Shown here one piece after another: positions 13,022-22,357 of a stretch of 64,000 nt of DNA. The notes under the pieces were generated by a model. That model saw only the letters and a program-made list of their open reading frames with translations. It searched no databases and had not been told where the DNA came from. The stretch spans positions 434,001 through 498,000 of the forward strand of contig CAJNDT010003290.1 of the NCBI GenBank assembly GCA_905221615.1, given 5' to 3'. This DNA is from Symbiodinium sp. CCMP2592. Taxonomy: Eukaryota; Sar; Dinophyceae; Suessiales; Symbiodiniaceae. How positions within the stretch are numbered: the first letter of the stretch is position 1; the number at the start of each line of letters is the position of its first letter. A program made the translations under genes and the position numbers.

Positions 13022-13946
13022 GAACTAAGATTGACTTTCTTTCGAGTTTGTGACTTGTGCGGATGCCAGGGGGGGGGGGGCGGGGCGAACAACAAATCCT
13101 CATTCTACGTAGTGCCACAGCTTGCCGGCCAGGTGGCTAAAAATGCAGACGGAAAGGTAAGGTCGAGTGCTCGGCTGGCCGAGCACAGAAAAAACCGCTG
13201 AGCAGAATGATGTGTGTCCGCATTAGGTGTAAGAACTTCGGCTGCCAGATGACATTTGATCCCAATGGGTCGGGAGCTTGGATGGACTCGTGATTTGATT
13301 CGCGCTTGTTTTGTCATAGCACAGTGTGGATTGAATCGAAACCTGAGGCCGCCGCAAGAGTGCCAACACCACAAGGTGCTGGCGGGCTGTTCGACTCGTC
13401 AGACATGCATGTTCTACAGTTTCACGTGATGCCGAATCTCAGTCTGCCCCGATCTTTCATGAAACCGCCAAATGGTGGCCTCGAGCTCAGCTTGCGCCGC
13501 TTGCGCTTCATGCATCTCACACTGATGCAGTGTACGTAAGCGTTGAAGGTCATGTTGCCCAGACAAAAAGGCGTACGAATTCGATGAGTTGCAGCCCCAG
13601 CGTTGCAAGGGTGACTCGATTGCAGAATGATACGAAGATGAGCAGCATCCTCGAAGAAAGGTTCATGAGGATACCGGGCTGCACGAAGGCTGGCAAGTCG
13701 ACTTGAAATTTCTGGGACGGCCATGCCAGCTCCCGAAGCCGACTATCGGTCATCAAATTGTGTCAGTTTCGAGAGCCGGTGAGTCTTTCGGCCAGGGCTT
13801 CTGCAGCAGCGAGAGCCAGGGGAAGAAGGTGCCATAAGTATATGATGCTTGTCCACCGGCACCTTGCAGAGGGTTGCAGGTCAGAATCGGACGAATTAGT
13901 TGTGTTTACCCGAGTCACCCTGCCTTGCCACTTCAGTGCTTTGCAG
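13022..13946. other. no supportable gene
   Basis: A + frame at about 13420-13520 (PRSFMKPPNGGLELSLRR) and one at 13639-13700 could be exons, but neither joins convincingly to a neighbour and neither matches a family I know. Confidence 0.3.
13069..13085. repeat. G-run
   Basis: Eleven or more consecutive G followed by CGGGGCG. Similar G/C runs occur at about 35789-35801, 43760-43770 and 63577-63589. They are candidate G-quadruplex sites and also likely places for sequencing length error. Confidence 0.8.
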
Positions 13947-14078
13947 GTCCTACCTGATTCTGTGTATCCCACGCGTGATCTAACAACCCTGTTCAGGAAA
14001 GCCATGAAGGCTCATTATTATGTAGTTCCAATGGGTTCCCACATGAATCTTGCAAGAATTGCGTATGCTGGAATCTGA
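13947..14078 (+). CDS. last exon, possibly C-terminus of a fold-type I aminotransferase
   Basis: The exon follows TTGCAG and begins with G in the AG|G style. It is open in one frame to TGA 14076-14078. The protein reads VLPDSVYPTRDLTTLFRKAM, then HYYVVPMGSHMNLARIAYAGI. The ending RIAYAG after a basic/hydrophobic strand and a Pro-Gly-Ser-like turn resembles the final strand of class I aminotransferases, where that Arg binds the substrate carboxylate. This is a weak family call based on a few residues. The exon itself is better supported than its identity. Confidence 0.4.
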   Translation, partial: VLPDSVYPTRDLTTLFRKAMKAHYYVVPMGSHMNLARIAYAGI

Positions 14079-14406
14079 ACGGGCCCAGCTTTATGGACAG
14101 CTCATGAGCCGTGTATCATCTTGGCAAGACATTCCAGTCTAGGTTCACAGAAGTCGGTGGAATGAAGTTTCTCATTTATCAAAAGCACAAGGCAAATCAC
14201 AACCTGTCGCTTTCCAATGGCTTCCATGAGCACACCTCGGGCCAGCCACCATGTACTCCCTGCAGCTGGGGTTCGGGCGAAAGCGGCGGTGGTCGCGACA
14301 TCAACCAGCACGACGCCGAGGCAAAGTCATCCCGCAATGCCGAGCTGCGCGGCGGTGCGAGGGGTGTGGGTTCAAGAAAGATGGCCTTTGCGCTTGCAGC
14401 TTCAAG

Positions 14407-14696
14407 GAGATGGATCCATTCGAGCCTGCTTCGGCCGTGCTTGCAGTGACACCCCTGGCGCCTAGCAATTGCGGTCAAGGAAGTTTCGCTGAATTAGAGC
14501 TGTCGGCTTGGCCACAACTCGGGAAGGGCGAAGGGGTCGAGCTGCGCATGTCTTCGACCAGTCATCCAGGACACCACCTGTGGCCTCATTCTATGTGTGT
14601 CCTGCTGGATGGAAGAGAGCTGGCCCGTGTGAATCCTCCTGAAAACCAGCGACGACCGGACTCCCCACTGAAGCTGCAGCCGCCAGACAAGGCCAG
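14407..14696 (+). CDS. PINIT-domain exon of a SIZ/PIAS-type SUMO E3 ligase
   Basis: SIZ/PIAS proteins promote SUMO transfer; their PINIT domain contacts substrate and sits between SAP/PHD and the SP-RING. The exon opens after an AG at 14405-14406 and ends at a GT donor (14697). It reads MDPFEPASAVLAVTPLAP, GSFAELELSAWPQLGKGEGV, WPHSMCVLLDGRELARVNPP and RRPDSPLKLQPP. Compare plant SIZ1 PINIT: ADPFW...PLSPVRLT, an acidic strand, MLLNDKV, WPQYADLQVNGVPV, and an RDDGPI-like segment. Upstream in the same frame, two close Cys pairs (CEGC, CAC) could be the end of a PHD finger, as in plant SIZ1. The SP-RING exons were not found before the retrotransposon. The call rests on pattern, not alignment. 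Confidence 0.45.
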
Positions 14697-14757
14697 GTGT
14701 GAGGACCTTCATAAAAGGCATCAGGTTGCTTGTTTGATTTTCTGCCGACAAAACTGA

Positions 14758-16309
14758 CTAGCCAGCTGTGGTCAGAGCCGGGTCGACACGACCAACGTGT
14801 CTTGCAAAGTATCCGGAGAGAATCGCTGCCAACATGTGCAGTCTGTGTGTTGTCCCAGGCGGGGGGCCACGTTTTTCAGCTGTTTGCCGGCGCCAAGCCT
14901 CCCGGATCGATCCCTGGAAGGTCAAAACTGGGGTCTGCATCAGGTTCTTTCATGTTCTTTTTACTTCACTCTGGCATTCAGAGGTTTGCACACATGTGCA
15001 TACATAGGCCTGACGGGTGCTGAAGTGGTGAACCTCAAGACTCAAAGCACTCAAACTTTGAGCGCTTGAAGCACATGGAGAGCATGTCTTGAGCCTTAGT
15101 GAAGATCTGAGGATGTCGAGCGCCTCAGAGGACTTCGTCCTGTGCCTTGTGGTCACTCAGAAGAGGCCCGGGTTTCCCGGACCTTCCTTTCAAAGCCACC
15201 CGTGAGCTTTGGGAGCCTGTTTGACTTTTTTTCTGAAAGCCGTATGTATGGAGGGTCTCGTGTGTTGAGGCCCAAATCCGATATAGCAGCTTTCGATGGA
15301 TCATCTGTGCGATCACGAATGTTGCGACGATGGCGGTTATTGCAAAGGGAAGTTCCGCCGGCGTTGCCAAAATCATGCTTGTTTGTGTTCGAAGGCGGAG
15401 TGTGGCCGACCTGCTGGATGATTGTCGGCAAAGGCCCGGACAGTTGGCATACTGTTACCTCTTGTCGGACTTTGCCTGTATCTCGCAGAAGTCCTCCGGC
15501 TTCATGCGAAGAGTATAAGCTTGTCCATGCTGCTGTGTGAGCATGAAGGCGTTGCGCCGTAATGCCTCAGCTGCGATCTTAACTCTCCGAGCCCGAAATG
15601 CCAGATTGCTGGAACCATCCGAGTCTGAAGCTGGGGACCCCGAAGCTCTGCAGCCTGCAGCCTCGCCCTTCACTTAGTCGCAGATGCGCTAAGCCCGGTG
15701 GCCCACCCCGCATTTTTGATTGCAGGCCCGCCATTCCGGCAGGCAGGGTCTGGCTTGTATGCTTTTCTTGAGCTTGATTTCGTCCGAAATAAATCCACGA
15801 AGTGGGTGTCGTGTATGTGAAAACATCGAAGGTTGCCACTTTACTTGATCAATGGCCCATCGAACTTTCAGCTAGCTTAACTTGTGTCAGTTGCTTTAGT
15901 ACCCTTAGGATGTGTGCGCCATCATCTCAGCCTTCTTTGGCAACCCCGGGTGATCCACACAAAATGCGCGTGCGCGAGGCACCGTTGGATACGATCCTTC
16001 TGTCAGTGGAAGGGGCAGCTATGTCTCACAGCGAGATTATCTCAGGAAAGATAAAGTATTTAAGTATTTTAGATTGCAAGAAACCGATGCCAAGAATCAA
16101 GAATACTGCTTGTGGCTCTTCAATGCTGGGCGCAACGGAATATCAAGAACAACAATCGAGCCCACAATACTCATAAGATCTCATTTAAATAATAATTAAA
16201 GTCAGGAGGAGCAATCACGTTCATACTCCTGCCGTTGGTACTTGCACGACAATAGCCTTAACAAGACGTGGTAGCGCCGGCGACAATTCATGAACGACCA
16301 CAAGAACGG
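14758..16309. other. no supportable gene
   Basis: No exon chain is recognised. 16170-16200 is locally AT-rich. The region may hold the remaining exons of the SIZ/PIAS-like gene, now separated from anything downstream by the retrotransposon. Confidence 0.35.
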
Positions 16310-16314
16310 CATTG
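16310..16314. repeat. 5' target-site duplication CATTG
   Basis: Five bases directly before the TG of the 5' LTR, repeated exactly directly after the CA of the 3' LTR at 23415-23419. A 5-bp duplication is the usual length for copia integrases and marks the insertion boundaries. Confidence 0.95.
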
Positions 16315-16470
16315 TGTTAGGATGTATAGCCTATTCCTAGCACGTTTCTGTATATGCTTGCATAAGCTTGAGCATTAGGGATTTGCGCAGCCCCTTCTTG
16401 CCCGAGTGTGAGCAAAATAGGTAGCACCGGGCGTTTGCGACAGGTTTATGGGGTACCTCGAACCCTTGCA
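16315..16470 (+). repeat. 5' LTR (156 bp)
   Basis: Starts TGTTAGGATG and ends CCCTTGCA. It is 153/156 identical to 23259-23414. It is very short for an LTR. TGTATA at 16322-16327 and a TATATGC stretch at about 16350 are the only TATA-like candidates. Confidence 0.96.
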
Positions 16471-16500
16471 TGGTAGCGGAGCCCTGGGTGTGAGCCAGGG
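16471..16500 (+). promoter_or_regulatory. primer-binding site with adjoining hairpin
   Basis: TGGTAGCGGAGC follows the LTR directly. It matches 10 of 12 bases of the plant copia site TGGTATCAGAGC, which pairs with the 3' end of initiator tRNA-Met. The next bases form a 6-bp stem with a 7-base loop (CCCTGG / CCAGGG, 16482-16500), at the place where a tRNA T-arm would map. Confidence 0.75.
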
Positions 16501-16514
16501 TCTCCAAGGGAGCT

Positions 16515-16636
16515 GCGGGTCGCACCGCGCTCCGGGGCAGCGGGTAGTCCCGCGCTCCGCTCCAGCGGGTCAGCCCCGCGGAGCCCCAGAAGCGGGTAGG
16601 TCCGCTCTGGGATAGGCACTTGCGGGCCGCCCCGCA
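16515..16636 (+). repeat. five consecutive GC hairpins of the GCGGGT...CCGC type in the leader
   Basis: Small palindromes lie at 16515-16528, 16540-16553, 16565-16579, 16591-16606 and 16621-16636. Stems are 4-6 bp (GCGGG/CCCGC type) with loops of 4-6 bases. The same unit recurs inside coding linkers at 19225-19238, 19249-19262, 20630-20643, 20678-20691 and 22762-22775. Confidence 0.8.
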
Positions 16637-17557
16637 GTGCCAAGAGAGGCGCCAAGACGGCGCGGAAGCCTGGGAAAGGTAAGTCCAAAGGCAAGGCCAA
16701 GGACAAAGACCTTCCCAAGAAGAGAAACAAACGGGGGCCAACGGTCTGCAGAGGCCACCCATAGGAGGGAACAGAGAGGACAGGCGAAACGCCTGGCCTC
16801 GGCCCTTGATAGGGCAGAGGCCGAAGAGGAGAGCAGCGAGGCCGGTGAATCCCTGGGCCGGGGTTCATCATCGGCTGCCGGCCCGCGCCGAGTGGTATTG
16901 ACCTATACCGCCGGTGAAGCCAAGGCCAAAGCGAAGGCAAGGCCACCATTGCGATTGGTGGAGGCTAAGGCAAAGGCAGAGCCCTACGAGCGGATCAAGT
17001 GGAAGAAGGAGCGCAAGCGGCGCAAGAGGCGATCCCACAATCCGCGGGTGACCCTCAAGTCGGTAGCTCGGGAGGCTCAGCCAATCCGGCTTCGATCGGT
17101 GCCTCCACCGGTGCAGGGTGCACGAAGGAGGGCCGGCGAGCTGAAGGAGGCCTTCATTGCCAGCAAGAACTGGCATCGGGGGAACTTCCGCCAAAGGCTG
17201 CTTATTCAGGGAGTGGTTCGACGGAGGCTCCCGAGAGGCAGCGTGGGAGAAAGTATCAAGAGGAAGGCCGGGATCGGTGAAGCCTGCTCTTCCTGTGACG
17301 AGCGCACTACCAGCGCTAGGCTCCCAATCCGGCGCCGGGTTCTTCGAAGGTTTTCCCGTCCGGAGCTGAAGAAAAGGGTGGACGAGGCTTTGGCACAACA
17401 GGGGAAGCCAAGGCCAGGGCAACAACAGGAGGAGGAAGAGGAAGAGGACACTTCCTCGGATCCGGGATCCAAGCCGGACTTCGATCCACCTAGTAGCCCC
17501 GATGGCGGATCAGCAGCAGCAGCAGCAAGCCCAGCTGCTGTTGGAACAGCAGCTTAG
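16637..17557 (+). CDS. open frame upstream of gag, highly basic, possible extra ORF
   Basis: A 306-codon open frame precedes gag in the leader and overlaps the probable gag start at 17502. It has no ATG at all. Composition is extreme: Arg/Lys-rich with AKAKAKA-like tracts, then a Glu run and an Ala/Ser end. It matches no family I know. It could be a genuine extra ORF reached by splicing or a non-ATG start, an N-terminal gag extension (it shares the frame of the main gag body, separated by a stop at 17555-17557), or simply an open leader without stops. Copia elements usually lack such an ORF. Confidence 0.35.
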   Translation: MPREAPRRRGSLGKVSPKARPRTKTFPRRETNGGQRSAEATHRREQRGQAKRLASALDRAEAEEESSEAGESLGRGSSSAAGPRRVVLTYTAGEAKAKAKARPPLRLVEAKAKAEPYERIKWKKERKRRKRRSHNPRVTLKSVAREAQPIRLRSVPPPVQGARRRAGELKEAFIASKNWHRGNFRQRLLIQGVVRRRLPRGSVGESIKRKAGIGEACSSCDERTTSARLPIRRRVLRRFSRPELKKRVDEALAQQGKPRPGQQQEEEEEEDTSSDPGSKPDFDPPSSPDGGSAAAAASPAAVGTAA

Positions 17558-19096
17558 GGAGGCAGCGGCGGCCATCAGGTCGCTGCAAGGGCGCATGGAA
17601 GCCCAGGAGGCTGAGCTTGTTGGGCTCAGGCTGCGGCCACAAGGCCAAGGGCGAACACCCTTGACACGGAGTTGGGTGTGGAGCCAGCTGCTGCATCAAG
17701 TGCGGCTTTTGCCGCCAACCCTCCACGGGGGCTGGTAGATACCCGCCAGCTCGGGAAGCCCGAAAAGTTCTCGGGGGAGCCGACGGCCTTCGAGGACTGG
17801 TCCTTTGTTTTCGAGGCCTACATGTCGTGTGTGGATCGGAGGTACATAGAGCTCTTTGATCGGGTAAGGTTCTCCGACGCCACTTGGAACAACCGCAGCA
17901 TGACTGCGGCAGAATGCGAGCTCAGTGTGCAACTTTACTGCACGCTCGCCATGCTCCTCCAAGGACGCGCCCTGGATACCTGCCAGACGGCAGGACTGGG
18001 GGAAGGCTTCGAGACATACAGGCGGTTGGTCGCCGAATATAAGCCCCGCCTTGCATCCCGATACGTCGGGACCCTCACCCAGATGCTCTCAACAAAATTT
18101 TCTACGGACGTAGAGGCAGATCTGCCCGCGTTCGAAAAGATGGTGAGGCGCTATGAGCAAGAGACGGGGAAGACGCTGGATGATCAGCTAAAGGTGGGCA
18201 TCATCATGAATGCCGTGACCGACCCGGGCCTGAAGGACCACCTTATCCGGAACGCGGTCCGTTTGAAAACCTATGTGGCTCTTAAGGAAGAGCTGCTAGA
18301 GGTTGCCCGCACCAGCCGGGTACTGAACTCACAGCCGGTGCCAATGGATATTGGTGCTGTGCCTGGCGGTGGGGGAAAAGGAAAGCCGAAGGGAAAGGGC
18401 AACCAAGGTAAGGATAAGGGTAAGAAAGGGGGTGGCGGGAAGCCCAGCACCCCAGCTCCAAAAGCAAACCCAAACAAGAACAAAGAGTGCCACTACTGCC
18501 ACAAGCTAGGGCATATTTCAGCAGAGTGTAGAAAGAGAATAAAGGACGAAGCCGACGGCAAGGCTAAGAAAGGTGACAAAGGAAAGGGCAAAGGCGGGAA
18601 GAACCGCCCTCACGCGGCAAGCCCCGCTGAGGAGCCCGAACCCCTTTCTGCGACACCTGCTGAGGAGGACCCTGGCAGCTACGTGGCGGCGCTGACCCTG
18701 GATGCCGGTCAAGGCTCAGAGGTGCTGGTTGACGCCGGGGCAGGGTCGCACCTCTTTGTTAAGGGTTTTGACCCTAAGTCTCGGGTTGTGAACGATGGTG
18801 GTGGTAGGGGTTTGGTTACTGTTACCAGGGAGCCCCTAACCACAGGCCCTAAAAGACAAAGTGTGGTTCAAGCCCGTGACGGGCAGAGCTTCTCGGTGGA
18901 GTACAACGAATCGGAGAAAATCAACCTCTCCGTTTTGTCTTCGGGCCAAGCAGCTACCAAAGGCTGCTGGACCATCATAGGTCCAAACAAGCACTGTTTG
19001 GTGCTTGACAAGCACGCTGAGAAGGTGCGCGAGGCACTCAAGGAGACCACTTGCATCCCTTTGAAAAGAAGCGAGGGGTGTACTGGCTGCCACTGA
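17502..19096 (+). CDS. gag: copia Gag and protease
   Basis: Probable start is ATG 17502 (MADQQQQQQAQLLLEQQL, coiled-coil-like). A -1 shift at about 17655 (CCC that would be in frame as CCCC) leads into the main frame through 17672-19096. The Gag core is recognisable (FEDWSFVFEAYMSC, LLQGRALDTC, DLPAFEKMVRRYEQ, ILMNAV-like). It is followed by a Gly/Lys-rich linker and a CCHC zinc knuckle at 18488-18529 (C-2-C-4-H-4-C) that binds RNA. The protease active-site region reads VLVDAGAGSHLFV at about 18722-18760, with DAG where most copia proteases have DTG or DSG. The frame closes at 19094-19096. The true continuation toward integrase (GVYWLPLKA) is one frame lower from about 19060. Confidence 0.85.
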
Positions 19097-20030
19097 AGGC
19101 CAGTAGCAAGGCACCGGAAGAGGTGCAGGTCCTGGCCGCAGCGCGCCCAGCAAAGAAGGTCGTCCCGGCTAAGGCCGAGGACGCAGAAGGGCAGAGTGCA
19201 GACAGCACCGCCCGGGTTGAGGATGCGGGTAGCCCCGCTCAAGGAAGTGCGGGTGGTCCCGCCATGGAGGCCGGTGCGGTGGCCCTGCCGAGGCCTCATC
19301 ATCATCATCATCATCATCGAAGGAACTCCCCAGGATCGGTGAACCCACTGAGGAGGTATCGGAGGCCACCAGGAAGCCCCGGGCAAAGAAGATACCCGAG
19401 ACGGTCAGTGTGCAAGAGTTCCAGGAACATGCGCTGACCCACTTCCGGTACAGAAACTGGTGTGAGTCTTGTGTGGCTGGCAAGAGCCGAGAAGACCCCC
19501 ACCATCTTCGAACACCAAAGGAGATAAAAGGGGAAGTGCCAAGGGTTTGCTTGGATTATTGCTTCTTGGGTCGGGCCCTCAAAGGTGAAGTTCCCAAGGA
19601 AGCCAAGACCCTGGAAACTCCAATGGATGAGGCAGATGGTTTGCTGCCTGTGTTGGTTATGGTGGACCAGGAGACCGGGTGCACCTTCAGTGCTGTAACG
19701 GCAAAGGGTGTGAATGCCTACGCGGTTCACGTGGTGGTGGAAATGCTGAAGTTCCTTGGGCGGCAGCGGGTCATCCTGATGACCGATGGCGAGCCCGCCA
19801 TTCGGGCCTTAGCGGAGGCCGCTGCAAAGCAGATCGGTACGGGAGCCCAGCTTCAGCATGCTCCGAAAGAGACCCATGGACAATCGAATGGGGCAGCCGA
19901 GCGCGCCATTCTTGAAACCGCCCGGCAAGTGAGGACACTGGTGCACGCCGTGGAATCAAAGTACCCTGGCCTCCACATCACCAACGAAACGGAGTTGTAC
20001 CCTGGTTGGTCCGGCATTCGGGCTGGCTGA
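19097..20030 (+). CDS. pol: copia integrase (with frame-shifted N-terminal linker)
   Basis: Integrase inserts the cDNA into the host genome. After the GVYWLP segment (about 19075) a variable linker with an (ATC)8 run (19297-19320) shifts -1 into the integrase frame, open from about 19300. A compact zinc-binding part is seen (EHALTHFRYRNWCESC, about 19424-19470). The DDE triad is present: Asp in VCLDYCF (19554-19556), Asp in LMTDGEPAI (19785-19787) and Glu in SNGAAERAI (19899-19901). The frame stops at 20030 but continues as RT one frame lower from about 20000, where TACCCTGG would be in frame as TACCCCTGG. All catalytic residues are intact. Confidence 0.85.
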
Positions 20031-22357
20031 TCACGCGATACCTGGTCAAGGCCGATGGGCGCACCCCTTATGAGAGGCTAAGGGGAAGAGAGTACAAAGG
20101 AGAGATTGTGGAACCGCTAGAGCCGCTAGAGACGGTGCAATACAAGATTGACAAGGATCGTCGAGGAAAGCTCGACCCCCAGACCTCCATTGGAATATGG
20201 CTGGGAAAGTCACTGCAAAGTGACGAGCACCTGATCGGAACCAATTTGAGTATCAGGAGGTGCCGCTCGGTGTGGCGAAGGGTCGAGAACAAAAGATGGG
20301 ACATGAATAAGCTGAAGGCTGTGGTGGGCACACCGTGGCAACCCAAGGGCGATGCCACAATGATTCCAGGCCAAAGCGGCAACCCACCTGGCCTTGATCG
20401 CAAGGAGCGGTCAGCTTACATCACAGTAGAGAGGCAGCTGAAACACGGGCCCACACCAGGGTGTCCGGGATGCCACTGTGATGACAACGACCCGAAGCCA
20501 CACAATGATGAATGCAAGGCAAGATTCAACAAGCTTTATCCTCGAACCAATCGGTCGGTGGAAGGAGAAATGGATGTTGATGCGGAAGGACCCGCTCAGC
20601 AGAGGGATTCCCCAGGATCCCCAAAGGACGCGGGTGGCACCGCTCAACAGAGGGATTCCGCTGGATCCTCAAAGGACGCGGGTGGCACCGCTCCAAGGAC
20701 ACCAGTCACTAGACCCAGCCAAAGCTCCAGCAGTGCTGGCAACCAAGCCACCAAGGGAGAGAGCGATGGCTCAGAGGGTCCCAGTGCCAAGATAGCCAAA
20801 GGGGAAAGGAAGGGTGGCGAAAAGAGAGCCGCTGAACTTTCCTTGGAGGAGGCTATCGCCCAAGACGTCACCCTAGAAGAGTTGATAGGGTCTCTGCCCA
20901 CGCTGCACGAAGTTCCTTTGGTTGCAGGGTATCCTGAGACAGGTACCGTAACGCAGGCCTTCGACGAGCGAACAGGCGAGGAACTACCACTTGAGAAAGT
21001 GAAACGTGCTCGTGGGCGAGAGTTGCACAAGATGCTGGAGCACAGCGTCAAGGAAGACATCAGCTGGGAAGAAGCGCGGAGGCGCAAGCTGAAAATAGTT
21101 AAGTCTCGTTGGGTGGACGGCTGGAAGGTCTTGCCAGACGACCCGGAAGGGGTCAGGTCAAGATGCGTCGACCAAGAGATTAACAATTACCAGCGTGAGG
21201 ATGTCAGCTCAGGCACACCTCCTTTAAAAGCGCATCGCATGGTGCTAGCACATGCTGCGACGCGCCGCGCTGGGGAGGCTGAGCACACCAAGCTCATTGG
21301 CCGCTATGATGTTAGCGTAGCCTTCTTTCATGCCGAGGCTACCGGAAAGATAGCGGTAGTGCCGCCGAAAGATGTCGATGAAGGCCATCTCTGGTATTTG
21401 CTGAAAGCCATGAATGGCACAAGGGAGGCATCGAAACAGTGGTCAATCAAAATTGCCAAAACAAAGAAAAAGCACGGCTTCTTGGAAGTCGCGAGTGTAC
21501 CTGGACTGTATTACCATCCAATCCATGACCTGCTGGTCTCCTGTCACGGGGACGACTTCCTTGCGAGTGGCAACAAGGAAGCTCTGGACTTCTTGGATGA
21601 TATTATGGTACGCGAGTATGAGACGAAGGTTCTCCCGCGTATTGGTCCAGCACACTGCGGAGGGCAATGCACCCAAGGCGATCATCTGCACAGAAAGATC
21701 TCATGGGGTCCCAAGGGCTACACATGGGAGGCAGATGAAAAGTACGTGGAAGTCTTGGTTTCTGGACTAGGACTTAAGGGAGCCAAGGGTGTTGACGCCC
21801 CAGCGAGCAAGGACTGTGGAAAGTCCGACAGAGAGGCTGAAAAGGAGCTAGATGCTGAGGAGGCCGCTTTGTTTCGCAAGATGGCCGGAACCGCACTGTA
21901 TCTGTCGCTGGACAGACCTACAATACAGTTTGCGGTGAGTGACATCACCTCAGGCATGGCTCGCCCTCTGCGATTGCACATGCACAGGCTTCGCAGATTG
22001 GGCAGGTACTTGATAAACCATCCCCGCGAGGTTTGGAAGTTTGAGTACCAGGAGGCTCCAAAGGAGCTGGTAGTCTACACAGACTCAGACTGGGCAAGTG
22101 ACACCCGAAGCCGCAAAAGCATGAGCTGCTATGTGGAGATGTTCGGGAAGCACATGATTGAATCATCGTGCGCTCGGCAAGCTACCGTGGCCCTTAGCTC
22201 TGGAGAGGCAGAATTCTATGCCCTTACCAGAGGGGTAGCTGCTGGAGTTATGTCACAGCAGATCTGGGAGATCATCAACTTCAGCCTGCCGGTTGTTGCG
22301 AGGACGGACTCAACAGCAGGCAGAGGGATAGCCCAACGAAAGGGCTGTGGAAAGTAA
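20006..22357 (+). CDS. pol: copia reverse transcriptase and RNase H
   Basis: Polymerase and RNase H copy the RNA into DNA. The integrase C-terminus (LVRHSGWLITRYLVKADGRT) opens the frame. A linker follows with a duplicated ~48-bp unit (PKDAGGTAQ / SKDAGGTAP) at about 20600-20695. RT motifs: first Asp in GRYDVSVAFFHA (21308-21310), and the active-site box CHGDDFLASG (Asp pair 21551-21556), where the usual copia YVDD is replaced by HGDD. RNase H Asp is in VVYTDSDWASDTRSRKS (about 22079-22110), Glu in SSGEAEFYAL (about 22200-22225) and Asp in ARTDSTAGRG (about 22300-22322). The frame ends at TAA 22355-22357. The rest of RNase H (KHLSIRELWLQDFV) is one frame lower, so a -1 shift lies at GGG of about 22343. 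Confidence 0.9.
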   Translation: MVRHSGWLITRYLVKADGRTPYERLRGREYKGEIVEPLEPLETVQYKIDKDRRGKLDPQTSIGIWLGKSLQSDEHLIGTNLSIRRCRSVWRRVENKRWDMNKLKAVVGTPWQPKGDATMIPGQSGNPPGLDRKERSAYITVERQLKHGPTPGCPGCHCDDNDPKPHNDECKARFNKLYPRTNRSVEGEMDVDAEGPAQQRDSPGSPKDAGGTAQQRDSAGSSKDAGGTAPRTPVTRPSQSSSSAGNQATKGESDGSEGPSAKIAKGERKGGEKRAAELSLEEAIAQDVTLEELIGSLPTLHEVPLVAGYPETGTVTQAFDERTGEELPLEKVKRARGRELHKMLEHSVKEDISWEEARRRKLKIVKSRWVDGWKVLPDDPEGVRSRCVDQEINNYQREDVSSGTPPLKAHRMVLAHAATRRAGEAEHTKLIGRYDVSVAFFHAEATGKIAVVPPKDVDEGHLWYLLKAMNGTREASKQWSIKIAKTKKKHGFLEVASVPGLYYHPIHDLLVSCHGDDFLASGNKEALDFLDDIMVREYETKVLPRIGPAHCGGQCTQGDHLHRKISWGPKGYTWEADEKYVEVLVSGLGLKGAKGVDAPASKDCGKSDREAEKELDAEEAALFRKMAGTALYLSLDRPTIQFAVSDITSGMARPLRLHMHRLRRLGRYLINHPREVWKFEYQEAPKELVVYTDSDWASDTRSRKSMSCYVEMFGKHMIESSCARQATVALSSGEAEFYALTRGVAAGVMSQQIWEIINFSLPVVARTDSTAGRGIAQRKGCGK

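Noticed and set aside
19297-19320. Poly-His tract in pol
   Set aside because: The (ATC)8 run reads His only in the shifted frame; in the integrase frame it is poly-Ser.
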